A stretch of DNA of 64,000 nt. Source: Sphingopyxis sp. (lineage in GTDB: Bacteria > Pseudomonadota > Alphaproteobacteria > Sphingomonadales > Sphingomonadaceae). Location of the stretch: positions 729,001 to 793,000 of the forward strand of contig NZ_JADIZJ010000001.1 of assembly GCF_016704835.1 (NCBI RefSeq), given 5' to 3'. Positions within the stretch are counted from its first letter, which is position 1; each line of letters opens with the position of its first letter. This document shows, piece by piece, positions 27,401 through 35,841 of this stretch. The notes under the pieces are model-generated. The model ran no database searches and was not told where the DNA came from. It saw nothing but the letters and a program-made list of their open reading frames with translations. Position numbers and translations under genes: made by a program.

Positions 27401-28756
27401 GACGAGCCGCAGGCGGTGATCGGCAGCTATCTTCAGAAATATGCCTATCCCGATTTTTGGAAGTTGCACGTCGAGCAGAACGGGCGCGAGCTGAAGAATT
27501 GGGTGCGCGGCAAGACCTTCGACAAAAAAGGATCGGGCGAAACCCATGCGCTCGAAGAGTTCGCCAATATCGTCCAGGACACCAGCGGGCGGGTGAACTG
27601 CCTGCAGCAGCGCGGTGAATATATGTTCGTCGCCGAGGGCCGCGGCGGTTTCCGTGTCTATGACGTCGCCTCGATCGGCAACAAGGGCTTTTCCGAACGC
27701 ATCATCCGCGCGCCCTTCTCGGCGCTCGGACACGACACGCATGTGAAGACCAGGAACGCGACCTGCATGGCGATTGCGACGACCCAGCCGATCAGCGTCA
27801 GCCGCAACGAGAATATCGTGAAGAATTTCCCCGAGAACCACGAACAGGTGATGCACGACATCTACCGTTATGCGGTGATCACGGACAGCGTCGAGGGGCT
27901 GGTGCTCGTCGACATCGACACGATGGCCGACGCCGAATTCCGCAACAACAAGCTGACGCGCGCGCTGACCTGGAACGAGGGCAATGTGCTGGCGGGGGCG
28001 CGGCATGTGACGCTGGCAGGCAGCATGGCCTATATCACCACCGATGCCGGGCTTGTCGTGCTCGACTTGTCGACGCCGCTCCAGCCCAAGGTGACGGCGC
28101 AGCTGCCGCTGACCGACGCGCGCGCCAGCGCGGTGCAGTTCCGTTATCTTTGGGTCACCGATGCCGAGGGGGTGAAGCTGTTCGATGTCACCAATCTCGC
28201 GCAGCCGGTCGCGGTACCCGAGGGGACCGTTCGGCTGGCCAATGCGCGCAAAATCTATCTTGCGCGGACCTACATGTATGTCGCGGCCAAGTCCGACGGG
28301 CTGGTCATCGTCGATGTGACGCGCCCCGCGGCGCCGATCGTCTGGCCGGGCCTGACCTTTGGCGGTGCGATGACCGATGCCGAGGACGTCATCGTCGCAT
28401 CGACCAATGCGTCGCTGTTCGGTTACGTCGCCGACGGGCGCGGCGGCATCAAGGTGCTCCAGCTGACCAGTCCCGACAATCCCGGCCTCTATGGCTTCTC
28501 GCCCAAACCGACTCCCGAACTGATCGCCTGGGCCAAGACCCCGTCGCCGGCGCTGGCGCTGTCGAAGGGTCTCGACCGCGACCGCGGTGTCGACGAGACC
28601 GGCGGGCAGATGGCGGTGTTCGGGCGTCTGGGCTCGCGGCCGTTCACCCGGCCCGAGATGGAGAAGCTGTTCCTGAACAGCAAGGGGCTCGTGTACAAGG
28701 TCCGCGATGAAGTCGATCAGAGCGGCTGGCGGCCGCCGCTGCTGTACGCTAATTGA
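24425..28756 (+). CDS. Decahaem cytochrome c fused to an LVIVD-repeat beta-propeller
   Basis: From the ATG at 24425 the protein has 1443 residues and a Sec signal (cleavage near GRAAEE, about residue 27). Ten CXXCH sites start at Cys59, 81, 158, 349, 465, 670, 697, 816, 827 and 943. From about 1065 a beta-propeller follows, made of six short repeats such as GGFRVYDVAS (1074), EGLVLVDIDT (1157), AGLVVLDLST (1208), EGVKLFDVTN (1248), DGLVIVDVTR (1291) and GGIKVLQLTS (1340), the LVIVD repeat type. No lipobox is present. It should be periplasmic or surface-exposed. The size, ten haems and propeller together point to electron exchange with a large or extracellular partner. Confidence 0.85.
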   Translation: MMMRKLFALLAFLTMCAAFGASVGRAAEEEKPLKITYRFTPPAPREQSEADVSAKSEGCYSCHTRTDQPSMHATPAVRLGCTDCHGGDASQVGTPSLGYQHPTNKAVMALAHPQPTLPGAWHDSSANPQRSYTLLNKESPEFIRFVNPSDYRVAREACGACHLEVIEATERSLMSTSAMLWGGAAYNNGIVPYKNYVFGEAYTRTGEPACILSPSSRLTAKEYKEACKPSFGFDKILTDDEKKRGALAKMYPLPRWSVIPPGDVFRVFERGGRNIATQFPEIGLPNPTGSIQRLEEPGRPDLKQSNRGPGTGLRVAIPVLNIHKTRLNDPLMWFMGTNDQPGDYRHSGCSGCHVVYANDREPRHSLTYAKFGRDGETDTVDPTIREKLRAGGDSHGAEKRPAGGDHLETSHMAPDDGFVGGTGHGGLIDPAAATAGAPQREPRPRRESGHPISHAFTRAIPTSQCMTCHMHQPNIFLNSYLGYTMWDYESDAPQLWPGPDNSAPRPSGMSDEEYQKTYKQQRYPTAAEVHQVLERNPEGAAPRGLWADVEFLRDVYDVNDSNKDTQFADYHGHGWNFRGIFKRDREGNLLNADGNMSTYGTDTANIVNPKDPEKWRKSCSHYSEPKERDLCLASADPDKPGVEGKFVPPGINPGKAVHMMDIHAEKGMQCADCHFAQDAHGNGYIQGEVANAVEISCKDCHGTADAFPNLLTSNVAARPQGNNLALLRNPDGRRRFEFQYNDDAEVIGLIQRSIVDPKLEWQVSLVKQAVTPGPHFNAKAARAKLMARASSDDGKFEWGPGVATEDRAHGDDKMTCFTCHLSWTTSCGGCHLPIEANWKTKMHHFEGEETRNFATYNPQVARDEMFQLGRHQLTKPGEPGPNGEARGIITPVRSTSALILSSTNINRERIYVQQPPISSAGFSSQAFAPHFPHTVRRSETKQCSDCHLSAADDNNAIMAQLNLLGTNFVNFVGLNVWSGMEDGFQATRVTEWDEPQAVIGSYLQKYAYPDFWKLHVEQNGRELKNWVRGKTFDKKGSGETHALEEFANIVQDTSGRVNCLQQRGEYMFVAEGRGGFRVYDVASIGNKGFSERIIRAPFSALGHDTHVKTRNATCMAIATTQPISVSRNENIVKNFPENHEQVMHDIYRYAVITDSVEGLVLVDIDTMADAEFRNNKLTRALTWNEGNVLAGARHVTLAGSMAYITTDAGLVVLDLSTPLQPKVTAQLPLTDARASAVQFRYLWVTDAEGVKLFDVTNLAQPVAVPEGTVRLANARKIYLARTYMYVAAKSDGLVIVDVTRPAAPIVWPGLTFGGAMTDAEDVIVASTNASLFGYVADGRGGIKVLQLTSPDNPGLYGFSPKPTPELIAWAKTPSPALALSKGLDRDRGVDETGGQMAVFGRLGSRPFTRPEMEKLFLNSKGLVYKVRDEVDQSGWRPPLLYAN

Positions 28757-28796
28757 TGGCTAAGGCGGCTGACGACCATATGCGGGCCTCCACGGT

Positions 28797-28886
28797 CGTC
28801 ATCCCGGATTTGATCCGGGATCAATCCGCTCACTCAGTATAAGCCAGTGCAAGGGATCGTCGGCTCCGGATCAAGTCCGGGGTGAC
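28797..28886. repeat. Intergenic palindromic repeat
   Basis: GTCATCCCGGATTTGATCCG on the left is mirrored on the right by CGGATCAAGTCCGGGGTGAC, about 90 bp end to end with two mismatches. This resembles a dispersed palindrome seen in many alphaproteobacterial genomes. It lies between the convergent decahaem and rsh genes and may also end transcription. Coordinates may be off by one or two. Confidence 0.6.
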
Positions 28887-28935
28887 GAGAACACGAGAGC
28901 AGTGATCCGCCCCAGGGCGGACGCCGCTGTCCCGC

Positions 28936-31030
28936 CTAGAGCCGCTCGGCCTGGACCACGGTGTCCGAAGCGCGCAGCGCCGACAAAATCCGCATCACAT
29001 GATGGACGTCGCGCACTTCAACGACGACGTCATAGGTGTGAAACCCGCCCTCGCGGTTCGACAGCCGCAAATTGGTGATATTCGCCGAATTGGCGGCCAA
29101 AATGCCTGACATTTCGGCAAGCGTACCGGGTTCGTTCAAGATGACGATGCACAGCCGCGCATTGCCGCCCTCGCTGTCCTCCTGCCACCTCAGGTCGATC
29201 CAGTCGGCATCGACCCCGTCGGCCAGGCTGGGGCAGTCGATGACATGCACTTCGATGCCCTCGCTCGGCCGCGCCAGCCCGACGATGCGGTCGCCGGGGA
29301 CGGGGTGGCAGCAATCGGCGAGCTGGTATGCGACGCCGGGGGTCAGTCCGGCGATCGACACCGCAGCGCCTTGTCCCAACTTGCCAGGCTTGGCCTTCAT
29401 TTCGGCAGTGATCCCGGGCACTAAGGCTTCGAGCACCATATTGTCGGTGAGCCGCTGCTTGGCGATCGCGACATAAAGCGCGGCGTCGCTGTCGAGCTTG
29501 AGGCGGGTCAGCGCCGCCGCGCGCGCCTTGTCGCCGATCTTGTTCGGCAGACGCAGCGCGATTTCGTCGTACATCTTGCGGCCCAGCGCAGCGAGTTCGA
29601 CCTTTTCCTTGGACCGCACATGGCGGCGGATCGCGGCGCGCGCCTTGCCGGTGACCGCAAAGCCCAGCCATGCTGGCTGCGGGGTCTGTTTGTCGGATGA
29701 CAGGATCTCGACGGTATCGCCGTTGCTCAGCTGGGTGCGCAGCGGCACCAGTCGTCCGTTGACCTTTGCCCCGACGGTGCGGTCGCCCAGCCCAGTGTGC
29801 ACGGCATAGGCAAAATCGACCGGGGTCGCACCTTTGGGCAGCTGGTGCAGGCTGCCCTTGGGGGTGAAGGCAAAGATACGATCCTGGTACATCGCGATGC
29901 GTGTGTTTTCGAGGAACTCCTCGGGATCGTTCGTCTGCTCCAGAATTTCGATGAGGTCGCGGATCCACCCCGCTTGGCCGTCGGGGGGCGGTGCCGCCCT
30001 GCTTATATGCCCAATGCGCCGCGAAGCCGAATTCGGACTGCTGGTGCATGCCCAGGCTGCGGATCTGAATTTCGATCCGCATATTCTGCTGGTGCATGAT
30101 CGTGGTGTGCAGTGATTTATAACCGTTGCGTTTGGGGGTCGAAATATAATCCTTGAAACGTCCTGGGACCATTTTCCATTTGCGGTGGATCAACCCGAGC
30201 GCGGCGTAGCAATCGGCGTCGGTCGGGGTGACGATACGAAACGCGATGATGTCGGTGACCTGTTCGAAACTGACATGGCGCTCCTGCATCTTGCGCCAGA
30301 TCGAATAAGGATGTTTTTCCCGCCCCGACACATCGGCCTCGATGCCGTTTTTGGCGAGCAGCTCCTTGAAATCGCGGCTGATCCCCGCAACCTTGTCCTT
30401 ACCGCCTGCGGTCAGCTTGGCAAGGCGGCCGGTGATTGTGGCATAGGCTTCGGGCTCGAGCTCACTGAACGCGAGTAACTGCATCTCGCGCATATATTCA
30501 TACATGCCAATCCGCTCAGCAAGCGGGGCATAGATATCCATCGTCTCCTTGGCGATGCGCCGCCGTTTTTCGGGGTTCTGGATAAAATGCAGCGTCCGCA
30601 TATTGTGCAATCGGTCGGCAAGCTTGACCAGCAGCACGCGAATGTCGTCGGACATGGCGAGCAGGAATTTGCGCAGATTTTCAGCGGCGCGTTCATTCTC
30701 GGTCTGCGCTTCGATCTTCGATAGCTTGGTCACCCCGTCGACCAGCCGACCGACGTCGGCGCCGAACAGCCGCTCGATCTCCTCAGGCGTGGTCAGCGTG
30801 TCCTCTAGCGTGTCATGGAGCAGCGCGGTGACGATGGTTTCGCAGTCGAGGTGCAAGTCGGTCAAAATCCCCGCAACCTCGACCGGATGGCTGAAATAGG
30901 GATCGCCCGAAGCGCGTTTCTGGCTGCCATGTTTCTGGACGGTGAACACATAGGCGCGGTTGAGCAGCGCCTCGTCGCAATCGGGATCATAAGCGCGCAC
31001 GCGCTCGACAAGTTCATATTGGCGCAGCAT
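28936..31030 (-). pseudogene. Rsh/SpoT-type (p)ppGpp synthetase/hydrolase, frameshifted as read
   Basis: The gene reads from the ATG at 31030 (MLRQYELVERVRAYDPD). The HD hydrolase domain (ALLHDTLEDT) and the RelA/SpoT synthetase domain (GYKSLHTT, then EIQIRS) are intact. Just after FAAHWAYKQGGTAP the frame is lost at a run of six G at 29983-29988. The rest (RDLIEILEQ, the TGS domain GSLHQLPKGATPVDFAYAVH, and the C-terminal ACT domain) continues in another frame to 28936. One base fewer in the run restores a normal protein of about 697 residues. This is probably the only long Rsh of the cell, so a sequencing error is the simplest explanation. Confidence 0.85.
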
Positions 31031-31299
31031 CGCGTCCAATGTCGTTCATGTCGGCGCAATTGCAATGCGAAATTTGATTGCGCGGTGGCCCGAGCATTTA
31101 GCAATTTTGGGAAAGGCGATGGGAAGCATCGTTCGCCGGCGCGCCACGGCGTCGAGCCGGAAATCTCGCGCGCGATTCGAAGGCGCCTTTTTGGGTAATC
31201 TCGCGCCGCAAGCGTGCGCCAATCTATCGCGTTGCGAAATGCAACGAAGACCCTATATTTTTTTGGCGCAGGGGTCGATTTTACGTTAGGGCATGGGTC

Positions 31300-31821
31300 A
31301 TGGGAAAATTACGCGAAGTCTTGAACGATATCGATGGGGGCAATTGCGCCCTGCCGTTGGCGCTGGAAGCGATGGGCGAACGCTGGTCGTTCATGATCCT
31401 GCGCGCCGCCTTTAATGGCGTCCATCATTTCGAGGAATTTCAGCAGGAATTGAACATCGCGCGCAACATCCTGTCCAACCGGCTGTCGCGGCTGGTCGAT
31501 CACGGCATCATGGCGCGCGAAGTGATGGTCGAAGACCGCCGCAAGGTTCGCTATCAGCTGACCCAAAAAGGCATAGAATTGCTCCCGGCGATGATCGCGC
31601 TGCGCCAATGGGGCGAAAAATGGGGCGCGGGCGTGCCGTCGACCCCGGTGCTGGTCGATGCGCGCGACGAACAGCCGATCGGGCCGGTGACGCTGACCGC
31701 GCACGATGGCCGCGTGATCAATTACAAGGAATTGCTGTGGAAGCATCGCGCCGAACTCCAGCCGCTCGGCCAGGCGCGCGTGCGCGCCGACGGGGCAATG
31801 GCGCCAGTGGCTGCCGAATGA
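31300..31821 (+). CDS. HxlR family winged-helix transcriptional regulator
   Basis: The 173-residue protein has the HxlR opening CALPLALEAMGERWSFMILR, where a Cys near residue 14 can act as a redox or electrophile sensor in some members. It then has the winged helix (FEEFQQELNIARNILSNRLSRLVDHGIM) to about residue 105 and a 60-residue tail. It lies 64 bp before a LytS-type kinase gene on the same strand, but a shared transcript is uncertain. Its target is unknown. Confidence 0.87.
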   Translation: MGKLREVLNDIDGGNCALPLALEAMGERWSFMILRAAFNGVHHFEEFQQELNIARNILSNRLSRLVDHGIMAREVMVEDRRKVRYQLTQKGIELLPAMIALRQWGEKWGAGVPSTPVLVDARDEQPIGPVTLTAHDGRVINYKELLWKHRAELQPLGQARVRADGAMAPVAAE

Positions 31822-31885
31822 TCGGCCCCGCTGGTTTGCGGTTCCGCGCACGCGGCCGCTGACCATCGCTACCCTCCGGACCCCC

Positions 31886-33010
31886 ATGCCGCTGTTTCGT
31901 CTGTCTTCGCCGGGACCCTTTTTCGACAACAAGGTCCGTGCGTTCTGGAATCTCCAGATATTGGGCTGGGCCGCATGGCTCGGCCTGCGCGGCGTTTCGG
32001 GGCTCGCCAACGGTCAACCCCTCACCTTTCTGATCCCGCAGACGATTTCGGCGATCACCGGCTTCTCGCTCTCGCTCATCCTTGCAGTGTGCTACCGCGC
32101 GCTGATCAGCCGCCGACCGTTGTTGATGTGGGGGGTCAGTTTTGGGCTGTCGGGCATCGCGACCGCCTTGTGGGCGTTCATCGACGCCTGGGTCGCGCAG
32201 ATCCAGAATCCGAACAGCGAAGCGGGGTTCACCAGCCTGCTGCTTGGCGCGGTCTATATCGACGCGACCTCGCTTGCCGCCTGGTCGGCGCTCTATTTCG
32301 CGATCAACTATTTTCTGCAGCTTGAGGAACAGAATGACCGCGTCATCCGGCTGGAGGCGCAGGCGGCGTCGGCGCAGCTCGCGATGCTGCGCTACCAGCT
32401 CAATCCGCATTTCCTGTTCAACACGCTGAACAGCATTTCGACGCTGGTGCTGCTCAAACAGACCGAGCCGGCGAATGCAATGCTGTCGCGGCTGTCAGCG
32501 TTCCTGCGCTACACGCTCGCCAACGAGCCGACGGCGCAAGTGACGCTGGCGCAGGAGATCGAGACTCTGAAACTCTATCTCGACATCGAAAAGATGCGCT
32601 TCGAGGAACGATTGCGCCCGCATTTTGCGATCGACCCGGTTGTGGCGCGCGCCCGATTGCCCTCGCTTTTGCTGCAACCCTTGGTCGAAAACGCGATCAA
32701 ATATGCGGTCACGCCGCAGGAAGACGGCGCCGACATCACGATTTCCGCACAGCTGGCCGGTCAAAATGTCCGGATCACCGTGTCCGACACTGGGGCGGGA
32801 TTGCCAGCCGACGGCGCCGACCCCACCACTGGCCTTGCAACGGAATCGACCGGCGTGGGTTTAGCCAACATCAGGGACCGACTGGCGCAGGCTTTCGGCG
32901 ACCAGCACCGGTTCGATACCCAAAGGGGTGCTGACGGCGGATTCACGGTGATTATCGAGTTTCCGTTTCAGCCCGATGGGCAAATGACGATTGGAACCGA
33001 ACGGACATGA
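31886..33010 (+). CDS. LytS/YehU-type membrane histidine kinase
   Basis: The 374-residue protein has four or five membrane helices in residues 22-145, then the His_kinase domain with phosphorylated His175 in LRYQLNPHFLFNTLNSIS. A HATPase domain follows (LLLQPLVENAIKYAV; ITVSDTGAGLP; GVGLANIRDRL). No extracytoplasmic sensor domain is present, so the signal is probably felt in the membrane. Its TGA overlaps the response-regulator start (ATGA at 33007), which makes the pair. Confidence 0.92.
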   Translation: MPLFRLSSPGPFFDNKVRAFWNLQILGWAAWLGLRGVSGLANGQPLTFLIPQTISAITGFSLSLILAVCYRALISRRPLLMWGVSFGLSGIATALWAFIDAWVAQIQNPNSEAGFTSLLLGAVYIDATSLAAWSALYFAINYFLQLEEQNDRVIRLEAQAASAQLAMLRYQLNPHFLFNTLNSISTLVLLKQTEPANAMLSRLSAFLRYTLANEPTAQVTLAQEIETLKLYLDIEKMRFEERLRPHFAIDPVVARARLPSLLLQPLVENAIKYAVTPQEDGADITISAQLAGQNVRITVSDTGAGLPADGADPTTGLATESTGVGLANIRDRLAQAFGDQHRFDTQRGADGGFTVIIEFPFQPDGQMTIGTERT

Positions 33011-33813
33011 CGATCAGAACCATTCTGGTGGATGATGAGAAACTGGCCACCCAAGGCCTGCAGCTGCGGCTCGAGGCGCATGCAGACGTCGAGATTGTCG
33101 ATACGGCGCAAAATGGCCGCGAGGCGATCCGAAAGATCAAGACGCACAAGCCCGACCTCGTTTTCCTCGATATCCAGATGCCCGGATTTGATGGCTTTTC
33201 GGTGATCCAGGGGCTGATGGAAGTCGAACCGCCACTCGTCGTGTTCGTCACCGCCTATTCGGATCACGCGATCCGCGCTTTTGAGGCGCAGGCAGTCGAC
33301 TATCTGGTCAAACCGGTCGAGCCGGAACGGCTAGCCGATGCACTCGACCGCGTACGGCAGCGCCTCACCGAAAAGCGCGGCGTGGCGGAGGTCGAAAGAC
33401 TGAAAACCGTCCTGGCCGAGGTAGCGCCCGATGCGGCCGACGATTATGGCAGCGAAAATGCCCCCGACGCGCACGCCGCCGATCGCTATGAAAAGATGAT
33501 CAACATCAAGGACCGGGGCCAGATCTTCCGCGTCGACGTGGACAGCATCGAACGCATCGACGCGGCGGGTGACTATATGTGCATCTACACCGCCGACAAC
33601 AGCCTGATCCTGCGCGAAACGATGAAGGATCTGGAAAAACGGCTCGATCCGCGCAACTTCCAGCGCGTCCATCGCTCGACGATCGTCAACCTGTCACAGG
33701 TCAAACAGGTCAAGCCGCACACCAACGGCGAATGTTTCCTGGTGCTCGGATCGGGCGCGCAGGTGAAGGTGAGCCGCAGCTATCGCGATGTGGTGGCGCG
33801 GTTCGTGCATTAA
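33007..33813 (+). CDS. LytTR-family response regulator
   Basis: The 268-residue regulator has a receiver domain (1-118) with phospho-acceptor Asp55 in LVFLDIQMPGFD and the Lys in DYLVKPVEP, a variable linker, and a C-terminal LytTR DNA-binding domain (about 165-266; IERIDAAGDYMCIYT, FQRVHRSTIVNLSQV). It is translationally coupled to the kinase gene. The regulated genes cannot be read from the window. Confidence 0.93.
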   Translation: MTIRTILVDDEKLATQGLQLRLEAHADVEIVDTAQNGREAIRKIKTHKPDLVFLDIQMPGFDGFSVIQGLMEVEPPLVVFVTAYSDHAIRAFEAQAVDYLVKPVEPERLADALDRVRQRLTEKRGVAEVERLKTVLAEVAPDAADDYGSENAPDAHAADRYEKMINIKDRGQIFRVDVDSIERIDAAGDYMCIYTADNSLILRETMKDLEKRLDPRNFQRVHRSTIVNLSQVKQVKPHTNGECFLVLGSGAQVKVSRSYRDVVARFVH

Positions 33814-33818
33814 TTAGG

Positions 33819-33959
33819 TTCGCACGAAGACCCGAAGACCGAAAAAGAGTCGTTTGGGCCGAAAGGCCCGTTACTCGGCCAAACGGTGGATCAGACCCTA
33901 TCGCTGGCGTGGGAAGTCGTTTCGCGGCAGGATGTTGGATCTTCGTGTCGTTGTGCGAA
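33819..33959. repeat. Intergenic element with inverted ends (copy 2)
   Basis: TTCGCACGAAGACCCGAAGA at the left end (33819-) is mirrored by TCTTCGTGTCGTTGTGCGAA at the right (ending 33959). The ends match those of the element at 16402-16546, but the interior differs and holds its own palindrome around GGGCCGAAAGGCCC. The copy sits between the response-regulator gene and the convergent ribA gene. Confidence 0.6.
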
Positions 33960-33982
33960 CCACATCATTTCCGCCCGCGCAG

Positions 33983-35050
33983 CTATAATTGGTGGCCGGT
34001 CCGGTCGCGCTTCGTCGCGAGATATTGCTCGTTAAACTTGTTCGTCGGTAGCGCGAGCGGCAGGCGTTCGACGACGGCAACGCCCTCTTTTTCCAGTCGC
34101 GCGACCTTTTCAGGGTTGTTTGTCATCAGCCGAATGCGCGGAATGTTCAGCAATTCCAGCATCCTTCCGGCAATCGCAAAATCGCGCGCTTCGACCGGGA
34201 AACCGAGCCGCAGATTGGCATCGACCGTGTCGTAACCCTGATCTTGCAGCGCATAGGCGCGCAGCTTGTTGACGAGTCCGATGCCGCGCCCTTCCTGCCG
34301 TAGATACAGCAGAACCCCCCACGGCGCGTCGGCCATCGCGTGGAGCGCTGCATGAAGCTGCGGCCCGCAATCGCATTTCAGACTGCCGAGCACATCGCCG
34401 GTCAGGCATTCGCTGTGCAAGCGCACGACCGGCGGATTGCCGTCGCGTTTTCCGATCACCAGCGCGACGTGATCCGACGCCTCCTCGGGTGAACGAAAGG
34501 CGATGATTTCGGCGACTTCGCTGGCCGCGACGGGCAGGCGCGCGCGCGCGGCAATGGCGAGTCGCGCCGGATCAAGCAGCGCCGCCACATCCTTTGCAGC
34601 ACATTCGGTTTCAGCCGTACCGCTGGCCTCACGCACGAAAAACGCCGGCAGCAGGCCGGCATGGCGCGTCATCGTCATCGCCGCGGCCGCGGCCGCGTTG
34701 CCGCCGGTCGCAACGGTGCGGAACGGGCCTTTGAGCGGAGCCGAGAGGTCGAGAGCGGGGTCGGCGATCGCCAGCGCTGCCGCGACGTTATCGGCAGCGT
34801 TTGCCAGGCGCACCGATCCGGGCGCCGCGGCGGCGCGCTGGTTGGTCAGTTTCAGAGTCACCGCGCGTTCGCCCGACAGCAGGATGTCGGTCGCGCCGAA
34901 TTCGGCCAACGCGTCGTCGCGCGCGCTTTCGACCGCCAGCAGGTCAAGCGCACCATCCGCGCCGACGATGCGCAGCGGCCAGCCGCGCCGCAGCGCGTCG
35001 ATCGCGCGCGCCGCCTGGCGGGCACCGCGATCGATCGCGCTATCGGTCAA
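33983..35050 (-). CDS. ribA: GTP cyclohydrolase II (riboflavin biosynthesis)
   Basis: The C-terminal half of this protein is a complete GTP cyclohydrolase II, the first step of riboflavin synthesis. Zinc ligands are Cys215, Cys226 and Cys228 (SECLTGDVLGSLKCDC), with LRQEGRGIGLVNKLRAY and RLMTNNPEKV downstream. The N-terminal 160 residues lack 3,4-dihydroxybutanone-phosphate synthase motifs and form a separate domain. The chosen start is a TTG at 35050 that overlaps the xth stop (TTGA) and gives 355 residues. An earlier in-frame start at 35161 would run deep into xth. Confidence 0.85.
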   Translation of the reverse strand: MTDSAIDRGARQAARAIDALRRGWPLRIVGADGALDLLAVESARDDALAEFGATDILLSGERAVTLKLTNQRAAAAPGSVRLANAADNVAAALAIADPALDLSAPLKGPFRTVATGGNAAAAAAMTMTRHAGLLPAFFVREASGTAETECAAKDVAALLDPARLAIAARARLPVAASEVAEIIAFRSPEEASDHVALVIGKRDGNPPVVRLHSECLTGDVLGSLKCDCGPQLHAALHAMADAPWGVLLYLRQEGRGIGLVNKLRAYALQDQGYDTVDANLRLGFPVEARDFAIAGRMLELLNIPRIRLMTNNPEKVARLEKEGVAVVERLPLALPTNKFNEQYLATKRDRTGHQL

Positions 35051-35841
35051 AAGGCAAATTCCGTCACCAGCGGAATATGATCCGACGGCCGCTCCCAACT
35101 GCGCGCCGGCTGGACGATGCGGTGCGACACCGCTTTCGCCAAGAGGTCGGGGGTCACCCACATATGGTCAAGGCGGCGACCGCGATTCGACAGCTCCCAA
35201 TCCTTGGCGCGGTAACTCCACCAGGTAAACAGCGGCGCCGGTGCGGCGATGAAATGGCGGCCGAGATCGACCCAGTTCGACGCCGCCTGCAGCCGCGCGA
35301 GCGTTTCGACCTCGAGCGGGGTGTGGCTGACGACATCGAGCAGCGCCTTGTGGTTCCACACGTCGCTTTCCAGCGGTGCGACGTTGAAATCGCCGGTCAG
35401 GACGGTGGGCGTGCCGTTCAGCGCGCCGGACCATTCGGTCATGCGACCAAAGAAATCGAGCTTCTGACCGAATTTAGGGTTGAGTTCGCGATCAGGAATG
35501 TCGCCGCCCGCGGGAACATAGACATTGTCGAGCCGGACCCCCGACGGCAGCGTCACCCCAACGTGGCGCGCCTCTCCATTCGCCTGCCAGTCATATTTGC
35601 GCACGTCGGACAGCGGCACCTTACTGACGATCGCGACGCCGTGGTGCATGCGCTGGCCCTGGGTGACGATATGGGTGTAACCCAGCGACTGAAACATGTC
35701 CTTGGGGAAGGTGCCGCATTCGACCTTGGTTTCCTGCAGGCAAAGCATGTCCGGCGCTTCCTCACGCAGGAATTTTTCGACGATGCCGATGCGGGCGCGG
35801 ACGCTGTTGATATTCCACGAAGCGATGCTGGTGCGAGTCAT
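35047..35841 (-). CDS. xth: Exodeoxyribonuclease III
   Basis: The 264-residue enzyme is an AP endonuclease and 3'-5' exonuclease of base-excision repair. Family motifs are SWNINSVRAR at residue 8, LCLQETKVE with the catalytic Glu, TGDFNVAPLESD, RLDHMWVTPDL and a final RPSDHIPLVTEF with the active-site Asp-His. It is followed directly by ribA with a four-base overlap. Confidence 0.95.
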   Translation of the reverse strand: MTRTSIASWNINSVRARIGIVEKFLREEAPDMLCLQETKVECGTFPKDMFQSLGYTHIVTQGQRMHHGVAIVSKVPLSDVRKYDWQANGEARHVGVTLPSGVRLDNVYVPAGGDIPDRELNPKFGQKLDFFGRMTEWSGALNGTPTVLTGDFNVAPLESDVWNHKALLDVVSHTPLEVETLARLQAASNWVDLGRHFIAAPAPLFTWWSYRAKDWELSNRGRRLDHMWVTPDLLAKAVSHRIVQPARSWERPSDHIPLVTEFAF

